Source: Rhodobacterales bacterium 34-62-10
GTDB taxonomy: Bacteria; Pseudomonadota; Alphaproteobacteria; Rhodobacterales; Rhodobacteraceae
Length of the DNA stretch: 19,023 nt
Assembly: GCA_002282555.1 (NCBI GenBank)
Contig: NCJR01000050.1
Span: 1 to 19,023 of the forward strand
Reading direction: 5' to 3'
The notes under the pieces were generated by a model. That model was not told the DNA's origin. It searched no databases and worked only from the letters and a program-made list of their open reading frames with translations. This document shows positions 1-7,292 of this stretch, piece by piece; the first letter of the stretch is position 1, and each line of letters opens with the position of its first letter. Both the position numbers and the translations under genes were made by a program.

Positions 1-984
1 AGGCTGCGTCTCGCGCGCCTCGCGGATGATCTTGAGCCCGTCGCGCAGCCATTGCACCACAGCGCCCGCGATGAAGATCGACCCTTCCAGCGCATAGGTG
101 GGCTTGCCGTCCAGTTGATAGGCAATCGTGGTCAGCAGGCGGTTTTGCGACATGACCGGCTGATCGCCGGTGTTGAGCAGCGCGAAACAGCCGGTGCCAT
201 AGGTGGATTTCATCATGCCGGGCTGGAAACAGGCCTGCCCGATGGTCGCGGCCTGTTGATCGCCCGCCACGCCAAGGATCGGAATCTCCGCCCCGAAGAG
301 ATCGCCGCGCGCCATGCCGAAATCGGCGGCGCAGTCATGCACCTTTGGCAGCAGGGACATGGGAATGCCCAGCATGTCGCACATGGTCTGCGACCAGCGC
401 CCCTTGCGAATGTCGTAAAGCAGCGTCCGCGCCGCGTTGGTGGCATCGGTCGCATGAACCGCACCCCCGGTCAGGTTCCAGATCAGCCATGTATCGACGG
501 TGCCGAAGGCCAGCTCTCCCGCCTCGGCCCGCGCCCGCGCGCCATCGACGTTGTCCAGAAGCCAGGCCACTTTCGTGCCGCTGAAATAGGGGTCCAGCAG
601 CAGCCCCGTCCGCTCGGTCACGACGGGTTCATGCCCCTCGGACTTGAGGCGCTGACACAGCGCCGCGGTGCGCCGGTCCTGCCAGACGATCGCGTTGTGA
701 ATGGGCTTGCCGGTCTTGCGATCCCAGATCAGCGTGGTTTCCCGCTGATTGGTGATGCCGATCCCGGCGATGTCCTCGGCCCTTATCCGGGCCTTCTCCA
801 TCACCGCGCGGCAGGTGCCCGCTGTCGTGATCCACAGATCCGTCGGATCATGCTCGACCCAGCCCGAGGCCGGGTAATGCTGGGGAAACTCCTCCTGCGC
901 CACGGCCGCCACGCGCAGATCGCCGTCAAACAGGATCGCGCGGCTGGATGTGGTGCCCTGATCAATGGCCAGAATATAGCCCAT
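1..984 (-). CDS. glpK: Glycerol kinase, N-terminal part (cut by window start)
   Basis: ATP-dependent glycerol kinase, cytoplasmic, which makes sn-glycerol-3-phosphate and traps imported glycerol. The ATG at 984 is preceded by a G-rich ribosome-binding site. The protein begins [16 protein letters not shown], which is the FGGY-kinase phosphate-1 motif (DQGTTSSR). It later carries [12 protein letters not shown] and [11 protein letters not shown], both characteristic of GlpK. Only 328 codons are present, against about 495-500 in the family, so the C-terminal third lies outside the window. It is the last visible gene of the minus-strand glp operon, 145 nt after glpV. Its product would be oxidised by GlpD, encoded at the other end of the operon. 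No internal stop or frameshift was seen. Confidence 0.96.
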   Translation of the reverse strand, partial: MGYILAIDQGTTSSRAILFDGDLRVAAVAQEEFPQHYPASGWVEHDPTDLWITTAGTCRAVMEKARIRAEDIAGIGITNQRETTLIWDRKTGKPIHNAIVWQDRRTAALCQRLKSEGHEPVVTERTGLLLDPYFSGTKVAWLLDNVDGARARAEAGELAFGTVDTWLIWNLTGGAVHATDATNAARTLLYDIRKGRWSQTMCDMLGIPMSLLPKVHDCAADFGMARGDLFGAEIPILGVAGDQQAATIGQACFQPGMMKSTYGTGCFALLNTGDQPVMSQNRLLTTIAYQLDGKPTYALEGSIFIAGAVVQWLRDGLKIIREARETQP

Positions 985-1088
985 CTGCCCCCCCTTGGTC
1001 TTTTGTCTTGAGAAACGCTTGTGCCGGGGATCACCTCCCCTGCCCCACCCTATCCTTCACTGCAAGCGCGGCAAGATCGGGTGATTGA

Positions 1089-1119
1089 ACCGGGGCCACC
1101 CGCAACAGGCGGCCCCGGT
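1089..1119 (-). promoter_or_regulatory. Stem-loop between glpV and glpK
   Basis: Perfect 9-bp arms (ACCGGGGCC at 1089-1097, GGCCCCGGT at 1111-1119) around a 13-nt loop, starting 11 nt past the glpV stop in the direction of transcription. No U-tract follows, so it is a poor intrinsic terminator. By analogy with other ABC operons it may stabilise the 3' end of the binding-protein message or partly attenuate glpK. The structure is read directly; the role is inferred. Confidence 0.5.
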
Positions 1120-1129
1120 CCTTGTCAGA

Positions 1130-2842
1130 TCACTTCCAGGACGCGATCAGCTCGTCATAGGAGACCGTCATCGGCTCCTCGTCCTCATTCTCCAGCTTGG
1201 GCTTGGGCGAACCCGGCTCGTTCAGCCAGAACTCCGCATCCTGCGGCTCGTTCAGCTTGGGGCCGATGTCGCCCTGCACGCCAGCCCGTTCCAGACGCTC
1301 CATCACGCGCTCCATATCCGAGCAGAGCGTATCAAGGGCTTCCTGCGCGGTCTTGGCACCGGACATGGCATCCCCGATGTTCTGCCACCAGAGCTGCGCC
1401 AGCTTGGGATAATCCGGCACGTTCGTGCCCGTGGGCGACCAGGCGACGCGAGCGGGCGAGCGGTAGAACTCGACCAGACCACCCAGACGCGGGGCACGTT
1501 CGGTAAAGCTCTCGTGCTGGATGGTGGATTCACGCACGAAAGTCAGGCCGACATGCGCCTTCTTCACATCCACCGTCTTCGAGGTGACGAACTGCGCATA
1601 AAGCCAGGCCGCCTGCGCGCGATCGACAGGCGTCGATTGCATCAGGGTCCAGGAGCCCACGTCCTGATAGCCGACCTTCATGCCGTCTTCCCAGTAAACC
1701 CCATGCGGGCTGGGCGCCATGCGCCATTTCGGCGTGCCATCCTCGTTCATCACGGGCAGACCTTCCTTGACGGTATCGGCCGTGAAGGCGGTATACCAGA
1801 ACATCTGCTGCGCGATATTGCCCTGCGCCGGGATTGGCCCGGCCTCAGAGAAGGTCATCCCCGCAGCCGACGGCGGCGAATATTCCTTGAGCCATTTGAT
1901 CGCCTTCTCCACCGCATAGACAGCGGCGGGCGAGTTGGCGGCACCGCCCCGTTCCACGCAAGCACCCACCGGCTGCGACTGCTCGTTCACGCGGATGCCC
2001 CATTCATCGACCGGCAGGCCGTTGGGTTCACCCACATCGCCCATGCCCGCCATGGACATCCAGGCATCGGTGTAACGCCAGCCCAAGGACGGGTCTTTCT
2101 TGCCGTAATCCATGTTTCCATAGACCGTGCCTTCCACGCCCAGATGGCTCAGGTCGCGGTTGGTGAAGAACTCGGCAATATCCTCATAGGCCGTCCAGTT
2201 GACCGGCACCCCAAGGTCATAGCCATAGGCCGCCTTGAAATCCTCCTGGTTCTTGGGATCGTTGAACCAGTCATAGCGGAACCAGTAAAGGTTCGCGAAC
2301 TGCTGGCTGGGCAGCTGATAGAGCTTGCCATCGGGGGCCGTCGTGAACTGCGTGCCGATGAAATCCGCAATATCCAGACCGGGGTTCGTGACCGCAGCCC
2401 CCTCGCCCGCCATCCAGTCGGTCAGGTTGCGCACCTGCTGATAGCGCCAGTGCGTGCCGATCAGATCGCTGTCGTTGATATAGGCGTCATAGATATTCTC
2501 GCCCGACTGCATCTGCGTCTGCAACTTCTCGACCACATCGCCTTCGCCGATCAGGTCATGGGTGATCTTGATCCCGGTGATCGCGGTAAAGGCCGGGGCC
2601 AGAACCTGACTCTCGTATTCATGCGTCGTGATGGTTTCCGAGACGACCTTGATCTCCATCCCCGCAAAGGGCTTGGCCGCGTCGATGAACCACTGCATCT
2701 CGGCTTCCTGCTCGGCGCGGGTCAGGCTGGACTGGTCCCCGATCTCGGCGTCCAGAAACGCGGTCGCCGCGTTCATGTCCGCAAAGGCCGGGCCCGCCAG
2801 GATCAGCAGCGCCGCCGTGGTTGATTTGAATCTCAGGCTCAT
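1130..2842 (-). CDS. glpV: Glycerol ABC transporter, periplasmic substrate-binding protein
   Basis: Extracellular solute-binding protein, 570 aa, longer than typical sugar-binding proteins (about 400-450 aa), as expected for the GlpV-type glycerol-binding family. A Sec signal peptide is visible: basic N-region (MSLRFK), hydrophobic core to residue 17 and an AFA-D cleavage site after residue 21, so the mature protein is periplasmic. Two cysteines sit in GACVERGG and DTLCSDMER and could form a disulfide. The ATG at 2842 has a GGAGG ribosome-binding site 9 nt upstream. It delivers glycerol to GlpP/GlpQ, encoded upstream in the same operon. It is separated from glpU by 84 nt, one of only two sizeable gaps in the operon, and both gaps hold a stem-loop. 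Assignment rests on operon context plus general similarity to the family. Confidence 0.9.
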   Translation of the reverse strand: MSLRFKSTTAALLILAGPAFADMNAATAFLDAEIGDQSSLTRAEQEAEMQWFIDAAKPFAGMEIKVVSETITTHEYESQVLAPAFTAITGIKITHDLIGEGDVVEKLQTQMQSGENIYDAYINDSDLIGTHWRYQQVRNLTDWMAGEGAAVTNPGLDIADFIGTQFTTAPDGKLYQLPSQQFANLYWFRYDWFNDPKNQEDFKAAYGYDLGVPVNWTAYEDIAEFFTNRDLSHLGVEGTVYGNMDYGKKDPSLGWRYTDAWMSMAGMGDVGEPNGLPVDEWGIRVNEQSQPVGACVERGGAANSPAAVYAVEKAIKWLKEYSPPSAAGMTFSEAGPIPAQGNIAQQMFWYTAFTADTVKEGLPVMNEDGTPKWRMAPSPHGVYWEDGMKVGYQDVGSWTLMQSTPVDRAQAAWLYAQFVTSKTVDVKKAHVGLTFVRESTIQHESFTERAPRLGGLVEFYRSPARVAWSPTGTNVPDYPKLAQLWWQNIGDAMSGAKTAQEALDTLCSDMERVMERLERAGVQGDIGPKLNEPQDAEFWLNEPGSPKPKLENEDEEPMTVSYDELIASWK

Positions 2843-2888
2843 TCTTGGTTTCCTCCCATGTTGAACCGTTGGCGTGAGGGTTGTCGTG

Positions 2889-2917
2889 CCGTCGGGGGTC
2901 CCTCCCTCCCCCGGCGG
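2889..2917 (-). promoter_or_regulatory. Stem-loop between glpU and glpV
   Basis: Inverted repeat with 10-bp arms (2889-2898 and 2908-2917), one internal mismatch and a 9-nt loop, in the 84-nt gap just upstream of glpV. On the transcribed strand it is a GC-rich hairpin without a U-run. A processing or 5'-stabilising element that raises GlpV levels over the membrane components is a reasonable inference. Nothing in the sequence proves it. Confidence 0.45.
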
Positions 2918-2926
2918 ATCATCCGG

Positions 2927-3208
2927 TCAGACCCAGCGGAACACCGCCGCAGCATAAACCAGACAGAGGATGAGGGCATAGGGCTGCGATGCGCCCACAA
3001 GCCCCAGCCAGCCCAGATTGATGAAGGCCGACCCCAGTAACGTGATGAACAGACGATCCCCGCGCGTCGTCTCAATCCGCAGGATGCCGCGCCGCGGCTC
3101 CTCGGGGAATTTGATCGCCAGCACCGTGAAGATGATCAGCAATGAGGCGATGCTGACGAAGAACAGCGCCGTGGGCCAGGTCCATGCCATCCATGACAGA
3201 TCCATCAT
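2927..3208 (-). CDS. glpU: GlpU-type small integral membrane protein (DUF2160-like)
   Basis: 93-aa membrane protein resembling the DUF2160 small integral membrane proteins that accompany glycerol ABC transporters (GlpU in Rhizobium glpSTPQUV). The first of two tandem ATGs at 3208 is chosen: GGGAG lies 7 nt upstream, and the ATG overlaps the stop of the preceding 57-aa gene as ATGA. A longer reading to 3319 is a frame extension without similarity. Three hydrophobic segments are visible, near residues 12-32, 53-68 and 75-91, with a charged loop (KFPEEPRRGILRIETTRGDR) between the first two. Its biochemical role is unknown. Location suggests an accessory subunit of the GlpPQ-ST complex. Confidence 0.85.
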   Translation of the reverse strand: MMDLSWMAWTWPTALFFVSIASLLIIFTVLAIKFPEEPRRGILRIETTRGDRLFITLLGSAFINLGWLGLVGASQPYALILCLVYAAAVFRWV

Positions 3209-3378
3209 TGATATTCTCCCATGGCCTCGATGCGTTCGATGACAAGCAGCAGGATCAGGCCGGCGGTGGAAACGACAGTCGCAACATAGAGCGCCTTGCT
3301 CAAAGCCCCCCCGGCCCAAAGCGGACGCCGAGCGAAGACGATGAAGCCCACAAGGATCACGCCAAGCACAACCACCAT
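3205..3378 (-). CDS. 57-aa membrane microprotein in the glycerol transporter operon
   Basis: Short gene read directly from sequence: ATG at 3378 overlaps the glpQ stop (TGATG), and its own TGA at 3205-3207 overlaps the glpU start (ATGA). The protein starts MVVVLGVILVGFIVFARRPL and ends LILLLVIERIEAMGEYQ. It has two predicted membrane helices (residues 2-16 and about 30-48) joined by a basic, glycine-containing loop. Double stop/start coupling with glpQ and glpU, plus its position between permease and GlpU, argues that it is a real translated gene rather than spacer. I do not recognise a named family. It may be a second small accessory subunit of the transporter. Confidence 0.72.
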   Translation of the reverse strand: MVVVLGVILVGFIVFARRPLWAGGALSKALYVATVVSTAGLILLLVIERIEAMGEYQ

Positions 3379-4226
3379 CACACCCTCCCCAGGGCGAAGC
3401 CCTTGGCGATGTAATTGCGCACGAAATAGATGACCAAGGCCCCCGGCACGATGGTCAGAACCCCCGCCGCCGCCAGCACGCCCCAGTCGATGCCGGATGC
3501 GCCCTGCGTCCGCGTCATGATCGCCGCGATGGGTTTTGCATCCACCGTCGTCAGGGTGCGGCTCAGCAGCAGTTCCACCCAGGAGAACATGAAGCAGAAA
3601 AACGCCGCGACGCCGATACCGCTGGAAATCAACGGCATGAAGATCCGCACGAAGAAGCGGCCAAAGGAATAGCCGTCGATATAGGCGGTCTCGTCAATCT
3701 CGCGCGGCACACCGCGCATAAACCCCTCAAGGATCCACACCGCCAGCGGCACGTTGAACAGGCAATGCGCCAGCGCCACCGCGATATGCGTGTCGAACAG
3801 CCCGACCGAGGAATAAAGCTGAAAGAAGGGCAGCGCGAATACCGCAGGCGGCGCCATCCGGTTGGTCAGCAGCCAGAAGAACAGATGCTTGTCCCCCATG
3901 AAGCTGTAACGGCTGAAGGCATAGGCCGCAGGCAGCGCCACCGCGACCGAAATCACCGTGTTCATCACCACATAGATCAGCGAATTGACATACCCCATAT
4001 ACCAGCTTGGGTCGGTCAGGATCGTGCGGTAATTGTCCAGCGTCAGGTCACTGGGCCAGAGCGTGAAACTGTTCAGAATCTCTGTATTGGTCTTGAGGCT
4101 CATGTTCAGCAGCCAATAGATCGGCAGAAGCAGGAAGAGCAGATAAAGCCCCATGACGACGGCGCTGGACTTGACCGCCGGAAAGGCAAAGGACCGCGCG
4201 GGCCGGGTTATGGTTGCATCGGTCAT
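3378..4226 (-). CDS. glpQ: Glycerol ABC transporter permease (MalG-type)
   Basis: 282-aa inner-membrane permease of the carbohydrate-uptake (CUT1, MalG-like) type. It has six hydrophobic segments. The EAA coupling loop is near residues 175-200 (DETAYIDGYSFGRFFVRIFM), the site that contacts the ATPase coupling groove. The N-terminus has a short cytoplasmic tail (MTDATITRPARSF) before the first helix. The start at 4226 lies 3 nt after the glpP stop, and the stop overlaps the next start as TGATG, so translation is coupled on both sides. It pairs with GlpP to form the membrane channel. Confidence 0.93.
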   Translation of the reverse strand: MTDATITRPARSFAFPAVKSSAVVMGLYLLFLLLPIYWLLNMSLKTNTEILNSFTLWPSDLTLDNYRTILTDPSWYMGYVNSLIYVVMNTVISVAVALPAAYAFSRYSFMGDKHLFFWLLTNRMAPPAVFALPFFQLYSSVGLFDTHIAVALAHCLFNVPLAVWILEGFMRGVPREIDETAYIDGYSFGRFFVRIFMPLISSGIGVAAFFCFMFSWVELLLSRTLTTVDAKPIAAIMTRTQGASGIDWGVLAAAGVLTIVPGALVIYFVRNYIAKGFALGRV

Positions 4227-4229
4227 GGC

Positions 4230-5099
4230 TCATCCGTCCCTTTTGTCGAGATTGGTCATGACGGTGTAGAACACCCATGAAATCAGCAGGATCACCAGGA
4301 AATACATGATCGAGAAGGCCGCCGCCGGGCCAAGGTCAAACTGCCCCAGCGCCATTTTCACCAGATCAATCGACAGGAAGGTGGTCGCATTGCCGGGGCC
4401 ACCGCCCGTCACCACGAAAGGCTCGGTATAGATCATGAAACTGTCCATGAAGCGCAGCAGGATGGCGATCATCAACACGCCCGCCATCTTGGGCAGCTCG
4501 ATATAGCGGAACACTTTCCAGCGGCTTGCCTGATCAATCTTGGCCGCCTGATAATAGGCATCCGGGATGGATTGCAGCCCGGCATAGGCCAACAGCGCCA
4601 CAAGCGAGGTCCAGTGCCAGACATCCATGACGATCACCGTCACCCAGGCATGAACCGAATTCTGCGTGTAATTGTAATCAATCCCAAGGGAGGCCAGCGT
4701 ATGCCCCAACAGGCCAATATCCTGCCGCCCGAAGATCTGCCAGATCGTGCCCACCACGTTCCACGGAATCAGCAAGGGCAGCGACATCAGCACCAGACAG
4801 ACACTCGCCCAGACCCCCTTTTTCGGCATGTTGAGCGCGACGAAAATCCCCAGCGGAATCTCGATCGCCAGGATAATGGCGGAAAAGATCAACTGCCGCC
4901 CCAACGCATCCCACATGCGTTCAGACGCCAGCATCTCCTCGAACCATTCCAGCCCGGCCCAGAAGAACTGGTTGTTCCCGAATGTGTCCTGCACCGAATA
5001 ATTCACCACGGTCATCAACGGGATCACGGCGGAAAACGCCACCAGCAGCAGCACCGGCAGAACAAGGAACCACGCCTTCTGATTGACGGTCTTGTTCAT
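4230..5099 (-). CDS. glpP: Glycerol ABC transporter permease (MalF-type)
   Basis: 289-aa permease of the CUT1/MalF type with six hydrophobic segments, the first being WFLVLPVLLLVAFSAVIPLM. The EAA loop is near residues 195-225 (YYQAAKIDQASRWKVFRYIELP), with the conserved alanine pair and terminal LP. The ATG at 5099 is preferred over a GTG one codon earlier because it overlaps the glpT stop as TGATG. It forms the translocation pore with GlpQ and is driven by GlpS/GlpT. Confidence 0.93.
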   Translation of the reverse strand: MNKTVNQKAWFLVLPVLLLVAFSAVIPLMTVVNYSVQDTFGNNQFFWAGLEWFEEMLASERMWDALGRQLIFSAIILAIEIPLGIFVALNMPKKGVWASVCLVLMSLPLLIPWNVVGTIWQIFGRQDIGLLGHTLASLGIDYNYTQNSVHAWVTVIVMDVWHWTSLVALLAYAGLQSIPDAYYQAAKIDQASRWKVFRYIELPKMAGVLMIAILLRFMDSFMIYTEPFVVTGGGPGNATTFLSIDLVKMALGQFDLGPAAAFSIMYFLVILLISWVFYTVMTNLDKRDG

Positions 5100-6175
5100 C
5101 ACGCAGCCTCCCCGTTCACGCGCCAGTCATTCGCATAGACATTGACATGCGCCGGATCGAAGGTGACGCGCGTGGCCTCCGCCGCGATCCGCTCATCCTC
5201 GCCCGCGATGATGTTGATCTCATGCCCAAAGAATTCGGCCCGCACGATCTTGTGCCGCCCCACATCCTCGACCCGGCGCACCTTCACGGGCAGACCGCCG
5301 CTCTGGCTCAGCCGCACGAATTCGGGCCGCACGCCGATCTCGACCTTGCCCTCCAGCCGACCATAGCCCTGCCCCAGCGGCAACTCTGTCCCCTCGACAT
5401 AGGCGCGATTGCCCTCGACCCGCGCGGGGATCACGTTCATGCCGGGCGAGCCGATGAAATAGCCCACGAATGTATGCGCGGGCCGGGCGAACAACTCCTC
5501 CGGCGTGCCGATCTGGACCACACGACCGTCATACATGACCACCACCTTATCCGCGAAGGTCAGCGCCTCGGTCTGGTCATGGGTGACATAGATCATCGTA
5601 TGGCCGAAATCGTGATGCAGCTTCTTCAACTGCGTCCGCAATTCCCACTTCATATGCGGATCAATCACCGTCAGCGGCTCGTCGAACAGCAGCGCATTCA
5701 CATCCTTGCGCACCATCCCGCGCCCCAGGCTGATCTTCTGCTTGGCATCGGCGGTCAGCCCCCGCGCCTTGCGGTTCAGCATCTCCTCCATGCCGATCAT
5801 GCGGGCAATCTCGTTCACCCGCTCCATCACATAGGCCTCGTCCCGCCCCCGGTTGCGCAGCGGAAAGGCCAGATTGTCGCGCACCGTCATCGTGTCGTAG
5901 ACCACCGGAAACTGGAACACCTGCGCGATATTGCGTTCTGCCGTCGGCGCATCCGTCACGTCGCGACCATCGAACAGGATCCGCCCCTGACTGGGCCTGA
6001 GCAACCCCGATATGATATTGAGCAGCGTCGATTTCCCGCAGCCCGACGCCCCCAGCAGGGCATAGGCCGCGCCATCCTCCCAATCGTGGTTCAACGCCTT
6101 GAGCGCGAAATCCGCCTCCTCGTGCGGCTGCGCCAGATAGGAATGTGCAAGGTTATCCAGCGTGATCTTGGCCAT
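5099..6175 (-). CDS. glpT: Glycerol ABC transporter ATPase with degenerate signature motif
   Basis: 358-aa cytoplasmic ABC ATPase: nucleotide-binding domain (about 1-240) then a TOBE-like regulatory region. Walker A GASGCGKST (42-50), Q-loop Q88, Walker B ALLFDE (161-166) and H-loop His199 (YVTHDQTEAL) are intact. The ABC signature, normally LSGGQ, is replaced by LTADAKQKISLGR from residue 140. Such a site should support poor hydrolysis of the ATP bound by the partner, so GlpT supplies the catalytic Walker A/B/His half while GlpS supplies the canonical signature. The start at 6175 has GGAGG 7 nt upstream. It lies 15 nt after glpS and its stop overlaps glpP. The name follows the rhizobial glpSTPQUV order; the unrelated E. 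coli glpT is a glycerol-3-phosphate antiporter. Confidence 0.92.
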   Translation of the reverse strand: MAKITLDNLAHSYLAQPHEEADFALKALNHDWEDGAAYALLGASGCGKSTLLNIISGLLRPSQGRILFDGRDVTDAPTAERNIAQVFQFPVVYDTMTVRDNLAFPLRNRGRDEAYVMERVNEIARMIGMEEMLNRKARGLTADAKQKISLGRGMVRKDVNALLFDEPLTVIDPHMKWELRTQLKKLHHDFGHTMIYVTHDQTEALTFADKVVVMYDGRVVQIGTPEELFARPAHTFVGYFIGSPGMNVIPARVEGNRAYVEGTELPLGQGYGRLEGKVEIGVRPEFVRLSQSGGLPVKVRRVEDVGRHKIVRAEFFGHEINIIAGEDERIAAEATRVTFDPAHVNVYANDWRVNGEAA

Positions 6176-6190
6176 CTGTCCCTCCTCCGG

Positions 6191-7279
6191 TCAGGCTGCC
6201 AGCGCGTAAGCGGCGGGGGCGACCAGCGCGCCATCCTCGCCAAAGACATAGACGTGACGCGGCTCCAGATAGACCTTGAGGGGCATCCCCAGGCTCAGGT
6301 CATGAATCCCGTGGATCAACCCCACCCACCGCTCGCCGTCATGGTCCAGATGCACGAAAGTCTCGGACCCGGTCAGCTCTGTCACCAGCAGGGATGTGTT
6401 GAACTCCAACGCATCCGCCGCATGGCGCGCAATCTCAAGGTGGTTGGGCCGGAACCCGGCGGTGTAACGCCCATCCGGCAGATCGCGCAGGCTTCCGGTC
6501 GCGGGGGCCGACTGCCCCTCGCCGAACATCAGCTTGGCGCCGGTCTTGGCGATTTGCAGGAAATTCATCGGTGGATCGCTGAACACCCGCGCGGTCGTCG
6601 CATCCACCGGCTTGCGATAGACATCCGGCGTCAGCCCGAACTGCGTCACACGCCCCTCCCACAGGGTCGCGACATGCCCGCCCAAGAGCAATGCCTCCTC
6701 GGGTTCGGTCGTGGCATAGACGAAAATCGCACCCGAGGCCTCGAATATGCGGGGAATCTCCACCCGCATCTCCTCGCGCAGCTTGTAATCCAGGTTCGCC
6801 AAAGGCTCGTCCAGCAACACCAGCCCCGCATTCTTGACCAAGGCCCGCGCCAGCGCGCAACGCTGCTGCTGCCCGCCCGACAGTTCCAGCGGCTTGCGCT
6901 CCAGCATCGGGGTCAGCTTCATCATCGCCGCCGTCTCGCGCACACGCCGATCAATCTCGGCCCGGTCCACCCCCATCAGCCGCAGGGGCGAGGCGATGTT
7001 TTCATACACACTCATCGAGGGGTAGTTGATGAACTGCTGATAGACCATCGCCACCTTGCGATCCTGCACGCGCTGCCCGGTCACATCCTTGCCGTCCCAG
7101 AACACCTGCCCGGTGGTCGGCGCATCCAGCCCCGCCATCAGCCGCATCAAGGATGTCTTGCCCGACAGCGTCGGCCCCAAAAGCACATTCATCGTGCCCC
7201 GTTCCAGCGTCAGGTCAGTGGGGTGGATATGGGTCTTGCCCTCCACCAGCTTGGACACGCCCCTCAGTTCCAGCGTCAT
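6191..7279 (-). CDS. glpS: Glycerol ABC transporter ATPase lacking the H-loop histidine
   Basis: 362-aa ABC ATPase, about 240-residue nucleotide-binding domain plus C-terminal TOBE-like region. Walker A GPTLSGKT (35-42), Q-loop Q81/Q82, canonical signature LSGGQQQR (133-140) and Walker B LVLLDE (153-158) are present. The switch histidine aligns with Thr191 (YATTEPEEAL, against YVTHDQTEAL in GlpT). The ATG at 7279 (MTLELRGVSK) is chosen because it follows a G-rich ribosome-binding site and gives normal family length. The frame stays open 50 codons further into glpD, but that part has no ABC similarity. It probably forms a heterodimer with GlpT under GlpP/GlpQ. Confidence 0.92.
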   Translation of the reverse strand: MTLELRGVSKLVEGKTHIHPTDLTLERGTMNVLLGPTLSGKTSLMRLMAGLDAPTTGQVFWDGKDVTGQRVQDRKVAMVYQQFINYPSMSVYENIASPLRLMGVDRAEIDRRVRETAAMMKLTPMLERKPLELSGGQQQRCALARALVKNAGLVLLDEPLANLDYKLREEMRVEIPRIFEASGAIFVYATTEPEEALLLGGHVATLWEGRVTQFGLTPDVYRKPVDATTARVFSDPPMNFLQIAKTGAKLMFGEGQSAPATGSLRDLPDGRYTAGFRPNHLEIARHAADALEFNTSLLVTELTGSETFVHLDHDGERWVGLIHGIHDLSLGMPLKVYLEPRHVYVFGEDGALVAPAAYALAA

Positions 7280-7292
7280 CTTGCCCCCTCCC

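Noticed and set aside
1085..2824. 579-codon open frame on the plus strand
   Set aside because: It is antisense to glpV, which has a signal peptide, ribosome-binding site and operon position. High GC leaves long antisense frames open.
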